A DNA stretch of 64,000 nucleotides from G965276765 sp965276825 (GCA_965276825.1 OZ255630.1:558001-622000); one strand, 5' to 3'; numbered from the stretch's first letter, positions 9,472 to 18,066 are shown. Notes: a model not told the origin generated them from the letters alone. Made by a program: numbers and translations.

Positions 9472-10146
9472 ATGTCGTTCGGTCGAAATCTGGCGAAGCT
9501 GGCCCCTGCGGTGCTGGCCCTCGGCATCGCCCTCGGAGCCTGCGGATCGAGTGGGACCAAGGAGGCGTCGACGTCGTCGCCGGTGACCACGCCACCGGGC
9601 GCGACGGCCAGGACGGCGGCCCCCCGCACCACCACCGCGCCCGCATCCCCCTCGACCGCGGCGCCATCGACCGCGGCGCCATCGACCGCGGCGCCATCGA
9701 CGAACCCGGTGGCCGCCGGACCGCAGCCGTGCCCGACCTCCGCCCTGGCGTTGTCGCTCGGACGCTCGGACAACGGCATGAGCCAGTACCGCTACCCGTT
9801 GGTCGCGCAGAACCTCGGACCGACGACCTGCACGCTGCGCGGCTACCCGGGCGTCTCGTACGTCACCGGCGCCTCAGGTACCCAGGTCGGCGCACCTGCG
9901 GCCCGAAGTGCCTCCCCGGTGGACACCGTCACGCTGGCCCCCCGCCAGTCGGCCTCCGCCACCCTCGACGTCGTCCAGCCGCTCGCCTTCGACCCGACGA
10001 GCTGCAGGATCACCGCCGTGCGCGGCTTTCGGGTGTACCCGCCCGGGCAGACCACCGCCGGCTTCGTCAGCCGCCCGGCGCAGGCGTGCTCGGCGACGTC
10101 GCTCCCGGGCAACTCCCTGACGGTCACCGCCTTCACCGCCGGCTGA
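9472..10146 (+). CDS. DUF4232 lipoprotein
   Basis: Probable surface lipoprotein of 224 residues. The signal peptide ends in a lipobox, IALGACGSS, with Cys near residue 24. A Thr/Ser/Ala/Pro-rich linker follows, including three STAAP repeats made by 15-bp tandem units near 9655-9705. The C-terminal domain has the DUF4232 pattern: PCPTSALALSLG, CTLRGYPGVSYV, LAPRQSASATLD, with conserved Cys residues. A GGAGGAGAG ribosome site precedes ATG 9472. DUF4232 proteins are common exported actinobacterial proteins without assigned function. Confidence 0.85.
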   Translation: MSFGRNLAKLAPAVLALGIALGACGSSGTKEASTSSPVTTPPGATARTAAPRTTTAPASPSTAAPSTAAPSTAAPSTNPVAAGPQPCPTSALALSLGRSDNGMSQYRYPLVAQNLGPTTCTLRGYPGVSYVTGASGTQVGAPAARSASPVDTVTLAPRQSASATLDVVQPLAFDPTSCRITAVRGFRVYPPGQTTAGFVSRPAQACSATSLPGNSLTVTAFTAG

Positions 10147-10209
10147 TGCCCGGCGGTGCCTCCTCCTTGCGACACGGGCCGCAACCGGCTCCCGGTCACC
10201 CCCCCTGAG

Positions 10210-11655
10210 TCAGAGGTCGTCGTCGGCGCCCTCGAGCAGCGAAGGGGCGTCGCGCAGGGTCGCGGGGCGGCGGACGTGGAGGTAGCCTGCGTAGGCGATC
10301 CCGACGGCGATCAGCGCCAGGGTCAGGTACGGCAGGTAGCGGTAGGGCGACGGTTGACCCGGCCGCAGGTCGCCCCAGACGGGGATGGCGAGGACCCCGA
10401 TGCCGACGATCGGGATCACCAGGTTGGTCAGGACCTTGGCCCGCGCCGCAGGGGTGCGGTACCAGCGGACGATGAGCGCGAAGTTGGCCAGCAGGTACAT
10501 GAGCACGAGGCCGAGGATGCCGTAGGTGCTGAGGAAGCCCGAGGCGGTGCCGGGGTCGGTGAAGGCGGTCGAGCAGACGCCGATGAGGATGCTCGGGGCG
10601 ACGAAGGCGATGGCGGCCACCCACGGCGTGCGAAAGCGGGGGCTGATGGCGCCGAGCTGGTGGGGCCACAGCCGGCCTCGGGCGCCCCCGAAGATCACCC
10701 GGGCCGTCTGGGTGTTGGCCGCGACGTACGAGCTGGTCACGCTGGTGAGGAACACCCACGTCACGAGGGGCGCCAGCGCCGAGATGAAGGTCCGTGCGGC
10801 GGTGTGGAACGGGTTGGCGTCGGCCGCCAGCGCCCCGATGTGGCCGACGCCGAAGGCGGTGATCAGGGCGTAGGAGCCGAAGATGTAGATCGAGCCGCTG
10901 ATGGCCACGGTGGTGACGAGGGCGATGGGCACGTTCCGGCGAGGGTTGCGGGTCTCCTCGGCGAGCGGGGCGCAGGCCTCGAATCCGCCGAAGGCGAGGA
11001 TGGCGAGGGAGAAGGCGACCAGGACGTCGGAGCCGTGGTTGAAGGTGAACGGCGCGCTCGACAATCCGGATCGGCCGCCCTGGACGAGAAACGCCAGGCT
11101 GAGGGTGAGGAGGAGGACCGCCTCGAAGACGTACAAGACGACCGTCACGCGCACACCGAAGCGCAGTCCGACGACGACCGGCGCGGTCACGAGCACCCCG
11201 TAGGCGATCGTCACGATCTGGGTGATGCCCCAGATGTGCGGATCGCCGAGGACGTTCTGGACGACGTACTGGCCGACGAAGATGTAGATGCCGCCGAAGG
11301 AGATGATGTAGCCGAGCAGGGTGATGACGCCGATGGCCGACGACGCTCGAGGCCCGATGCTGCGGGCGATGTAGGTGAGAAAGGAGCCCGAGCTCGGGTA
11401 AACCTGTGCGAACTGGGCCAGCGAGGATGCCGTGGCCAGCACCCCGATCATGCTGATGAGGAAGATGAGCGGCACCGAGGCACCGGCGTAGGAGGCCATC
11501 AGCCCGGTGGTGAAGAAGAGGTTGAAGGCCGGGGCGACCTGGCCGAGACCGGGCATGATCACCCCGAGCAGGCCGAGCTGTCCCCGCCCCAGTCCGGGCG
11601 TCGGCGCAGCGGCCGGGTCCGTCGGGGCACCGCGCGCCGCGTCTGCGGTGGTCAT
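10210..11655 (-). CDS. APC-superfamily amino acid/amine permease
   Basis: A 481-residue membrane carrier with about 12 hydrophobic segments. The APC hallmark is in the first helix (LLGVIMPGLGQVAPAFNL), followed by FAQVYPSSGSFLTYI and the conserved FGGFEACAPLAEETRNPRRN. It is the last gene of a four-gene operon. The upstream hydrolase stop and this ATG are separated by one base (TGACATG), implying translational coupling. The operon partners suggest uptake of an amidated or N-acylated compound that the peptidase and hydrolase then break down. Confidence 0.9.
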   Translation of the reverse strand: MTTADAARGAPTDPAAAPTPGLGRGQLGLLGVIMPGLGQVAPAFNLFFTTGLMASYAGASVPLIFLISMIGVLATASSLAQFAQVYPSSGSFLTYIARSIGPRASSAIGVITLLGYIISFGGIYIFVGQYVVQNVLGDPHIWGITQIVTIAYGVLVTAPVVVGLRFGVRVTVVLYVFEAVLLLTLSLAFLVQGGRSGLSSAPFTFNHGSDVLVAFSLAILAFGGFEACAPLAEETRNPRRNVPIALVTTVAISGSIYIFGSYALITAFGVGHIGALAADANPFHTAARTFISALAPLVTWVFLTSVTSSYVAANTQTARVIFGGARGRLWPHQLGAISPRFRTPWVAAIAFVAPSILIGVCSTAFTDPGTASGFLSTYGILGLVLMYLLANFALIVRWYRTPAARAKVLTNLVIPIVGIGVLAIPVWGDLRPGQPSPYRYLPYLTLALIAVGIAYAGYLHVRRPATLRDAPSLLEGADDDL

Positions 11656-11656
11656 G

Positions 11657-12460
11657 TCAGCTCCCCGGGAGGGTGGAGAGGAAGGCCAGGACGGCCTGGT
11701 TGAACGGGTCGGGGTGCTCCCACATGCAGCCGTGACCGCCCGGGCTGGTCGCCCACCTGGCGTCGGGCACGAGGGCGTGCAGGCGGCGCGACAGCTCGAC
11801 GGGGATCAGAATGTCCGCCTCCCCGGCGAGGACCAGAGCCGGGACCTCGAGGCTGGCGATGCGGTCGGTGGTGTCGTGGGTCCGGATCGAGGCGAGCTGG
11901 GCCAGGTAGGCGGGCACGGGCTGGTCGATGTAGCGCATGGCCGTCTCGAGCTCGGCCACCTCGTCGGGACGCTCCTCGAAGAACTCGGTGGTGAAGGCCC
12001 AGAGGGTGACCTCGCGCATGACGGCCGGGAGGCCGACGACGGCGACGAGATCGGCCCACAGGTCGAACATCCGCGAGCAGAACGGACCGGGTGCGGCGTA
12101 GGTGCAGGCGAAGGTGACGCTGCGAAGGTCGTCCGGGTGGGCGAGCGCGTACTCCTGGGCGATCATGCCGCCCATCGACACGCCGAGGAGATCGAAGTCG
12201 CGGATCTCGAGGTGGTCGACGAGGACCTTGGTGTCGGCGGCGAGCGTGGCCGTCGTGTACGGGCCGGGCGGCTTGTCGCTGCGGCCCACGCCGCGATTGT
12301 CGAAACGCAGCACCCGGTAGCCGGCGTGGAGCAACGCAGGTACCTGAGACACCCAGGTCTCGAGGTCGTCGGCCAGTCCGTTGACGAGGACCACGGTCTG
12401 CGGTCCGTCTCCTTCGAGGCGGTAGTTGATGGCGACGTCGTCAACGATGGTGGTGGCCAT
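11657..12460 (-). CDS. alpha/beta-fold hydrolase
   Basis: A 267-residue cytoplasmic hydrolase. The nucleophile elbow is GVSMGGMIAQEYALAHP, the oxyanion region VLVNGLADDLETW, the acid LAGEADILIPVEL, and the catalytic His is in SPGGHGCMWEHP. It resembles 3-oxoadipate enol-lactonase-like and related carboxylesterases. Its 5' end overlaps the GntR gene by about 20 bp. In this operon it probably hydrolyses an ester, lactone or amide intermediate. Confidence 0.88.
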   Translation of the reverse strand: MATTIVDDVAINYRLEGDGPQTVVLVNGLADDLETWVSQVPALLHAGYRVLRFDNRGVGRSDKPPGPYTTATLAADTKVLVDHLEIRDFDLLGVSMGGMIAQEYALAHPDDLRSVTFACTYAAPGPFCSRMFDLWADLVAVVGLPAVMREVTLWAFTTEFFEERPDEVAELETAMRYIDQPVPAYLAQLASIRTHDTTDRIASLEVPALVLAGEADILIPVELSRRLHALVPDARWATSPGGHGCMWEHPDPFNQAVLAFLSTLPGS

Positions 12461-13307
12461 GGTCTCCTCGCGGGGTTGTCGGGTCGGACGGCAGCGGTGC
12501 CGGGTCGGCGGGGAACGAGACGCCGGACCTGGACCGGACGGCGGCGAAGAGGTCCCGGATGGTCTGCTCGGTGAGCGAGAAGTGCTCAGCGGCGAGAACG
12601 CCGGCCCGGGTGGCGTCGCCCTCGACGACGGCGTGGGCCAGCTCGGGGTGCTGGTGCAGGCCGCGGGAGCGCAGGCCCGGACTCCACGGTTCGGCGCCCA
12701 TGCCGAGGGTGACGTCGTGGCGGATGCGCAGGCTCAGCTCGACCAGGTGGGGGTTGCCGGTCGCCGAGGCGATCGCCTGGTGGAGACGGAGATCCGCGGC
12801 GGACGATGTCTGCCGACGTTCGCCGGACTCGACATAGGCGTGGAGCGCGGCCCGGATCGCCTCGATGTCGTGGGCGGAGCGGCGGACGGCAGCGACCCGG
12901 GCGACCTCCGCCTCGATGATGGCGCGGAAGTCCAGAAGCTGCTCGAGGCGCTCCCAGTTCGGGACGAGGGTGCGGCGGATCATCGACTCGGCACCGAGCT
13001 CCCAGACCGACTCGACGAAGATGCCTCCGGTGCGCCCTCGGCGGACGCTCACGTACCCGGCGTCGACCAGCGTGGCCACGGCCTCGCGCACCGTCGTCCG
13101 GCTGACCTCGAGCAGCCCGGCGAGCTCCCGTTCGGGTGGGAGACGCTCTCCCAGGGCGAACTGCCCGAGGGCGACGGCGGTGACCAGCCGGTCGGCGACT
13201 CGCTCGCTGGCACTGCGGACCGTCACCGGCTCCAGCACCGGGCGTGGGGGCCCCGAGGTGTCCGGCGCCCAGACGTCCCGACGGCCTGCTCGGGGTGGCG
13301 TGCTCAT
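12441..13307 (-). CDS. GntR-family (FadR subfamily) transcriptional regulator
   Basis: A 288-residue regulator. The winged helix at about residues 25-90 includes LPPERELAGLLEVSRTTVRE and GYVSVRRGRTGGIFV. The all-helical FadR-type effector domain (FCD) has metal-ligand-like positions in DLRLHQAIASATGNPHL and LHQHPELAHAVVEGDA. The ATG at 13307 overlaps the peptidase stop by 4 bp; an upstream in-frame extension lies wholly inside the peptidase gene and is unlikely to be used. Placed inside the operon, it probably senses the pathway substrate and controls its own transcript. Confidence 0.9.
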   Translation of the reverse strand: MSTPPRAGRRDVWAPDTSGPPRPVLEPVTVRSASERVADRLVTAVALGQFALGERLPPERELAGLLEVSRTTVREAVATLVDAGYVSVRRGRTGGIFVESVWELGAESMIRRTLVPNWERLEQLLDFRAIIEAEVARVAAVRRSAHDIEAIRAALHAYVESGERRQTSSAADLRLHQAIASATGNPHLVELSLRIRHDVTLGMGAEPWSPGLRSRGLHQHPELAHAVVEGDATRAGVLAAEHFSLTEQTIRDLFAAVRSRSGVSFPADPAPLPSDPTTPRGDHGHHHR

Positions 13308-14572
13308 CGGGCGGCGGCCACGCCGGCGACGAAGGTCGCCAGGGTGCGGGCGCCGTCGACGATGCTCGACAGCTCCACGGCCTCGCCGGCACCGTGGATG
13401 CGCCGAGCCGTCGGGCCGAAGCACACGGCCGGCACCTCGGCGGTGTTGACGTAGTACCGGGCGTCGGTCGTGCTGCCCAGCACGTAGGGTTTCGCCATCC
13501 GACCGTGCACCCGTGCGTGGGAGTCGGCGAGCGCCCGAACGAGGGGGGCACCCGCGTCGATGAGGTAGCCCTCGGCGCGGTAGCCGACCGGCACCACCGA
13601 CACCTCGACGGGCGCCTCACCGACGGCATCGGCGACGGTGCGGGTGACCTCGGCGATGGCGCACTCGGCCTTCCACGACCTCGGATGACCGAAGCGGACA
13701 CCGAGTCGGGCGACCGACGCCACGCTCGAGCGCCAGTCGCCAGCACGGACGGTGCCGACATTGACGTTGTAGGGATGAGCGATCCCGGCGAGGGCGTCGT
13801 CCCCGACCTCCTCGCCGGTTCGACGGCCGAGGTCCTCGAGCGCGGGCACGAGGCGAAGCGCCACGTCGAGCGGGTGCTGCACGCGGTCGGCGGACTCGGC
13901 GTGACCGCCACCGCCGCTCACGACGACGTCCAACCAGACGATGCCGGTGCCACCGAGAAGCAGATCCAGGTCGGTCGGCTCGGGCAGGACCACGACGTCC
14001 GCCACGATGCCGTCGCGGACCGCGGCCAGGGTGCCGTTGCCGGTGCACTCCTCCTCGATCACCGACAGGAAGCCGATGGGCAACTCGAGCGCGGCGGGGT
14101 CGGCCTCGCGAAGCACGTCGAGGGCGAGGGCCGCCATGGCGAAGCCGCCCTTCATGTCGCCGGCACCGCGACCGTGCAGCCAGCCATCGCGGATCTCGGG
14201 ATTCCATGGCGAGCCCGACCAGGCGGTGGGGTCGGCCGGTACGACATCGATGTGACCATTGATCAGCAGGGCGAGATCGCCGGGCCCCGTCGTGGCAAGG
14301 ACATTCGCCCGGCCTTCGTAGCTGCACTGGGGTACGCCACCGAGCGGATCATCGCCGATGTCGCCGGGGATGGGCCGCCACCCCACCGACAGCCCGAGAC
14401 GCTCCATCTCGGTCGCGAAGATCTCCTGCGCTCCGGCCTCCCGACCGACCGTGCTTTCCGACGCGACCAGCCGCTCGAGGAAACCGAAGGCGTCCCCGGC
14501 GCGGCGAGCGGCGACCTCGCCGATCCGGGTTACCACCCCAGCGTCGACCGCAGCGATCAAAGGACCAGTCAT
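13304..14572 (-). CDS. M20-family metallopeptidase (ArgE/DapE/ACY1-like deacylase)
   Basis: A 422-residue di-zinc amidohydrolase. Metal ligands appear in order: INGHIDVVPADP, GRGAGDMKGG, SVIEEECTGNG with the catalytic Glu pair, the central dimerisation domain, and IHGAGEAVEL near the C-terminus. It removes acyl or carbamoyl groups from N-acylated amino acids in related enzymes. It is the first gene of a coupled operon running to 10210. The ATG at 14572 has an AAAGG site upstream. The operon promoter must lie in 14573-14690, but I see no convincing -10/-35 pair. Confidence 0.9.
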   Translation of the reverse strand: MTGPLIAAVDAGVVTRIGEVAARRAGDAFGFLERLVASESTVGREAGAQEIFATEMERLGLSVGWRPIPGDIGDDPLGGVPQCSYEGRANVLATTGPGDLALLINGHIDVVPADPTAWSGSPWNPEIRDGWLHGRGAGDMKGGFAMAALALDVLREADPAALELPIGFLSVIEEECTGNGTLAAVRDGIVADVVVLPEPTDLDLLLGGTGIVWLDVVVSGGGGHAESADRVQHPLDVALRLVPALEDLGRRTGEEVGDDALAGIAHPYNVNVGTVRAGDWRSSVASVARLGVRFGHPRSWKAECAIAEVTRTVADAVGEAPVEVSVVPVGYRAEGYLIDAGAPLVRALADSHARVHGRMAKPYVLGSTTDARYYVNTAEVPAVCFGPTARRIHGAGEAVELSSIVDGARTLATFVAGVAAAR

Positions 14573-14690
14573 TAGGCCTTTTATCGCGCTTTCCTCACTC
14601 CGGCGTCAAGGGCGACCGGGTGGGGGGTCACGCTCCGTTGCCGCCGTCAGGGCCCGCAACCGCTGAGCGCCCCGGCGCGCCCAGGCGCGC

Positions 14691-15200
14691 TCAGCGCCGG
14701 TCGGCCAGGCCGCGGACGTACGCCGCCTGGCCCAGATGCTGGAGGCAGTCCGACACCACGCTCAACAGGCGGACCCCTGCGGTGACCGGCGGGTCGTAGT
14801 TGCGGTCGACGACCCGGTCGAGGTCGTCGTCGCCGAGGCTCGAGACGCAGGCCTGGGCCGCTGCGGCCACCGACCGCTGGTAGTCGACGAGGAGCGACGG
14901 GTCGGCGACCCGGACCCGGCCGACCTGCTCGGAGCTGTGGCCGTAGCCGATGTCACCGAGGTCGAAGGGGAAGGCGAAGCCCTCGGCGAACGCGCCGGTC
15001 ACGTACACCTGCGGCACTTCCGCGACCCCGGCGACGTGGTCGTCCTCCACCCGGGTGAGGTGCCAGACCAGCCAGCCGATCGAGTTGGCGTCGGGATCGG
15101 GCCGGAAGCCGAGGGCGTCGGCGTGGAGGCCGTCCAGGGTCGACTCCACCAGCTCCTGGATGGTGCCGAAAGCATCATTGAGCAACTCGGGCGTGCGCAT
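14691..15200 (-). CDS. DinB-superfamily (DUF664-like) protein
   Basis: A 169-residue four-helix-bundle protein. The metal-binding His residues of the DinB fold are visible in WLVWHLTRVEDDHVAG and DCLQHLGQAAYVRGL. Many actinobacterial members are mycothiol-dependent transferases or detoxification enzymes. The gene is monocistronic in appearance, starting at ATG 15200. Confidence 0.85.
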   Translation of the reverse strand: MRTPELLNDAFGTIQELVESTLDGLHADALGFRPDPDANSIGWLVWHLTRVEDDHVAGVAEVPQVYVTGAFAEGFAFPFDLGDIGYGHSSEQVGRVRVADPSLLVDYQRSVAAAAQACVSSLGDDDLDRVVDRNYDPPVTAGVRLLSVVSDCLQHLGQAAYVRGLADRR

Positions 15201-15232
15201 CGCCCTTGTCTACCCTTGCTGCACCGGCACGG

Positions 15233-15800
15233 TCACCCGACAACCTCGGACCCGCCTGCGGCGCCGAGCCCGAGCTCGTTGGCCGGGGTGTGGGCGAGCA
15301 TCACCCCGCAGCCCAGGCAGTAGACGAACAGGACGTCGATGGGTCGGGAACCTCCGACCTCGCCGGCGGCCGCAACGGGGAGCACCCGGTAGCCGACCTG
15401 GCCGTCGAGCAGCGACCGGCACGACGGGCAGCGAGGACCATCGCGCTCGGCGGCAAAACTCGCTCCTGCCGCTTCCACCACCTCGGTGGACGGATAGCCG
15501 GAGAGGAGCTGGATGACCTGCTGGCGGACCCGGGCCAGGTCGCCACTCAGGCTGATCAGCACCTGGGCAGCCACGCCCTCGCCCTCCCGGATCACCCCGA
15601 GAAGCAGGTGCTCGGTGCCGATGTAGGTGTGGCCCAGTTGCAACGCCTCGCCCAGCGACAGCTCGAGGACCTTCTTGGCCCTGGGCGTGAACGGCGGCGA
15701 ACCCGTCGTGGCCGACCCGGAAGGACCGACCGCCTCCCTCACCTTCAGGCGTGCCGCCTCGAGCGGGATGTCGAGTGCTTCCAGCGCCTTGGCCGCCGGA
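15233..15800 (-). pseudogene. 5'-truncated Clp_N (ClpC amino-terminal-like) protein with C-terminal zinc ribbon
   Basis: The reading frame enters mid-way through the first Clp_N repeat (AAKALEALDIPLEAARLKVRE). It then has a full second repeat, FTPRAKKVLELSLGEALQLG, YIGTEHLLLGVIREGEG and VRQQVIQLLSGY. The C-terminus is a Cys4 ribbon (CPSCRSLL, YCLGCGVML) in place of the ClpC ATPase modules. An in-frame TGA and an antitoxin fragment on the opposite strand lie directly upstream, so about 50 N-terminal residues are missing. A GTG at 15742 could still give a 169-residue product, so residual expression is possible. Confidence 0.65.
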
Positions 15801-15805
15801 CCGTC

Positions 15806-15950
15806 GCACCCGCAATGGCCTGGAGGTCGCGGTCCTGGTCAGCCCTGACGACCTGGCCGGTCTCGAAGAGACGGTGGCGACCTTTGCCGGCACCGATCTC
15901 ATGGCCCAGCTGAAGGAGCGGTCGACCGAGCTCACCTTCATCTCTAGCCA
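15806..15950 (+). pseudogene. remnant of a Phd/YefM-type antitoxin gene
   Basis: Plus-strand codons read RNGLEVAVLVSPDDLAGLEE and then TVATFAGTDLMAQLKERS. This closely matches the middle of the intact antitoxin at 16683 (RNGHDVAVLISPEDLAELEE). The DNA-binding N-terminal half is gone, and the fragment begins where the Clp_N remnant breaks off. No toxin fragment follows. It is probably the relic of a second toxin-antitoxin pair rather than a direct copy of the intact one. Both ends are approximate. Confidence 0.6.
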
Positions 15951-16198
15951 CGAGCAGGCCCGCGGGCGGTGGACCCCTCCGGGCGGGGAGGGCCCTGCAC
16001 GGCCAGCTGGCGGGCCTCCACTCGGCTCGCAGCAACCCGTCCTCGCCCGAGCGCTCGGCTCAGCGTTCGAGCCGCAACAACGTCACGTGGACGGCTCAGC
16101 GCCTACGGGCGCGGCCGGTGAGGAAGTCGGTGAGAGCGCGGGCGCGCCATCGGGTGCGGTAAGTGGGCGTCGCTCCCTTTGCATCTGCGTGGCTCCTA

Positions 16199-16525
16199 TT
16201 ACCTGGTTCGGCGGGTGAGGGGGTCGGAGTCGACGAGGCCTTCGAGCAGCGAGGCCGGGTAGTAGGCGTACCCGTCCATGATCCGCCGTGCCGTGCGGCT
16301 GAAGCCGAGCTCGTCGAAGGCCACGTAGGGCGGCTCGTCGAGGGGCCGTGCCCGCACCCGGGTGGGGGTGACGCCCGACGCGTGGCCGACGCGCAGCACG
16401 TCGCGGTCGGTGTGCAAGGTCAGGACGTGCACCACCGAACCGGGGATGCGGGAGGCGGCGGCGAAGCAGATGGATCCCGTCCCGGCGACGGATTCGTGGA
16501 GCAGGCCGAGAAAGATGCCACGGTG
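16199..16525 (-). pseudogene. C-terminal remnant of a PrpF-family isomerase
   Basis: The frame matches the last third of PrpF (2-methylaconitate cis-trans isomerase family). It contains LLHESVAGTGSICFAAASRI with PGSVVHV, VLRVGHASGVTPTRV, and GFSRTARRIMDGYAYYP, which correspond to the conserved H-x-x-x-GT, RxGHxSG and SRxARxxMxG blocks. Sequence upstream of about 16525 no longer fits the family and there is no credible start. The stop at 16199 is intact. Confidence 0.65.
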
Positions 16526-16651
16526 GCATCGAGGACCAAGTGGCTCAGGCTAGACGCGAGTCCTGCCTTCTGTGGAGACGGACTCGGGGCCGGAGGCTTC
16601 GGCGGATGCCTGCTCTGCGCTGCTCGTTCTGGCCTGCACGGCCCTCCCTTA

Positions 16652-16689
16652 TTGACAGGCGACTTCGGAATGCGCCACAATTGTGGCCG
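16652..16689 (+). promoter_or_regulatory. promoter and palindromic operator of the yefM-relE pair
   Basis: TTGACA (16652-16657), an 18-bp spacer and CACAAT (16676-16681) form a good sigma-70 promoter. The perfect 14-bp palindrome GCCACAATTGTGGC (16674-16687) covers the -10 box. Predicted transcription would begin about at the GTG at 16689, so the mRNA is probably leaderless. The palindrome is well placed for autorepression by the antitoxin-toxin complex. Confidence 0.7.
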
Positions 16690-16955
16690 TGACGACCGAG
16701 CCCCTTCGAGCCGTGCGGGACCACCTCTCAGAGATCGTCGATCGCGTCGAGCGCCACCACGAGCGCGTGGTGATCACGCGCAATGGCCACGACGTGGCCG
16801 TGCTCATCAGCCCGGAGGATCTTGCCGAGCTCGAGGAGACGCTCTCGGTGCTCAACGACCCCGAGGCACTGCGCGACATCCGGGAGGGTGATGCCGCCTA
16901 TGCGGAGGGTCATGTCGTCCGCGGCGTCGATGCCGTCCGACAGCTGCGAGAGTGA
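16683..16955 (+). CDS. Phd/YefM-family antitoxin
   Basis: A 90-residue antitoxin (or 88 if GTG 16689 is used). The N-terminal Phd/YefM DNA-binding fold includes EPLRAVRDHLSEIVDRVE and VVITRNGHDVAVLISPEDLAE. The C-terminal acidic segment (REGDAAYAEGHVVRGVDAVR) would wrap and neutralise the toxin. It overlaps the toxin gene by 4 bp (GTGA), the usual arrangement. Predicted autoregulation through the palindrome at 16674-16687. Confidence 0.9.
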   Translation: MAVTTEPLRAVRDHLSEIVDRVERHHERVVITRNGHDVAVLISPEDLAELEETLSVLNDPEALRDIREGDAAYAEGHVVRGVDAVRQLRE

Positions 16956-17227
16956 CCAAGGGGGACGACTATGAGATCGTCCTGACCCCGCCGGCCCTTC
17001 GAGCCATTGCCGACCGCTTGCCCGAGGCCGTTGCGGCGGCCGTGATCGACTTCGTCACCGGTGCGCTCGTCGAGGATCCACAACGTGTCGGCAAGCCGCT
17101 ACGAGGCGAGCTTGCAGGCGTGTGGTCAGCACGTCGGGGCACCTACCGACTTCTCTACCGCATCGAGGACGGCGCCAGGGAGGTCATCGTGCTGCGCATC
17201 GAACACCGCCGAGACGCCTACCGCTGA
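16952..17227 (+). CDS. RelE/ParE-superfamily toxin
   Basis: A 91-residue type II toxin. YEIVLTPPALRAIADRLPEA is the N-terminal strand and helix, followed by VGKPLRGELAGVWSARRGTY, RLLYRIEDGAREVIVLRIEH and RRDAYR, matching RelE/YoeB-like mRNA interferases with basic catalytic residues at the end. It starts with GTG overlapping the antitoxin stop. RelE-like ribosome-dependent cleavage is more likely than ParE gyrase inhibition, given the YefM-type partner. Confidence 0.9.
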   Translation: MTKGDDYEIVLTPPALRAIADRLPEAVAAAVIDFVTGALVEDPQRVGKPLRGELAGVWSARRGTYRLLYRIEDGAREVIVLRIEHRRDAYR

Positions 17228-17499
17228 GCTCCACCGCCGACCCGAGACTCCCCGCTCATCTGCGGACCTACGAACCTCCCACGCATGGAGTTGACCGGCC
17301 GAGTCGGAACTCGGAAGGTGCCGAGGTCTTCGAGGCGGCGCGGCGTCATCCGAGCGTGCTCAGCCGGGTCTCGGACGTCCCGGCATCACCAAGGCCAATG
17401 CGAAAGGCACCCTCCTGCGCAGCGAGGACGCCGCCGGCGACGGCGAAGACAACCTCACCTCGGCTTTCCGCTGACCGGCGGGGGAGGGTCCACGCAAGG
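17228..17499. other. intergenic stretch, no gene recognised
   Basis: This 272-bp interval between the toxin stop and the convergent lipoprotein gene has only short unsupported frames. I see no RNA gene, repeat or clear terminator hairpin in it. Confidence 0.5.
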
Positions 17500-17880
17500 T
17501 CACCGCATCGGGCAAACGACCGACACCCGGACTGTCGCGCCCGTACGCACCCGCACCGGCCCAGGCGGGCTCGGCTGACAGCCACCCTCTCGACCATCTT
17601 CGTTGAAACGCGGGCTGTGGCCCACCACCTCGTAGGTCCCAGGCGCCAGCTCGACCGAGAAGGTCCCCGACGAGGGCACGGCGACAGCGACCGACCGGCC
17701 CGAGCCTGTCGTCGGTGCCACCGTGACCGTGCCGGTCACCCGCTGCGAACGACCCGGGGGCGGCCCACCCGCCACGGACAGAGTCCCTGCAAGCGTTTCC
17801 GTCGCGCTCGGCTGCGACCCGCACGAGGAGGCCGCCAAGGCGACCACCGTCGCAACGACTGCGAGCCCCGTTCTCTCCAT
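17500..17880 (-). CDS. small putative lipoprotein
   Basis: A 126-residue exported protein starting at ATG 17880. The signal peptide MERTGLAVVATVVALAASSC ends in a lipobox-like Cys at residue 20. The mature part is Gly/Pro/Thr-rich, with a beta-sandwich look: VTGTVTVAPTTGSGRSVAVA, GTFSVELAPGTYEVVGHSP and a final VRVSVVCPM. The GTYEVVGHSP stretch resembles carboxypeptidase-regulatory-like/transthyretin folds. Function unknown. Confidence 0.6.
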   Translation of the reverse strand: MERTGLAVVATVVALAASSCGSQPSATETLAGTLSVAGGPPPGRSQRVTGTVTVAPTTGSGRSVAVAVPSSGTFSVELAPGTYEVVGHSPRFNEDGREGGCQPSPPGPVRVRTGATVRVSVVCPMR

Positions 17881-17977
17881 GCCAGTGGGACGGCCCGGCG
17901 CCGCAGAAGGTTCCCTAGCCAGGCCGGCAAATCGGCCCACCGGGGCGGTAGTCAGAAAGCGGGATCCTCCCCGAACG

Positions 17978-18012
17978 CCGATTGTTCCGACGTCGTGATT
18001 GTTCCGACGTGA
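17978..18012 (+). repeat. left terminal inverted repeat of the RIT element
   Basis: A 35-bp sequence that is the exact reverse complement of 20981-21015. It contains GATTGTTCCGAC at 17980-17991 and again at 17997-18008 (17-bp period). Confidence 0.95.
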
Positions 18013-18054
18013 GCGTGATTTGGTCTGCTCCGTGAAGGGATGGGCGGTCGGGAG

Positions 18055-18066
18055 GTCGGATCAATC
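18055..18066 (-). repeat. inner inverted copy of the RIT end motif (left)
   Basis: GTCGGATCAATC matches the reverse complement of GATTGTTCCGAC at 11 of 12 positions. It overlaps the ritC stop codon and lies 46 bp inside the left terminal repeat. Confidence 0.7.
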
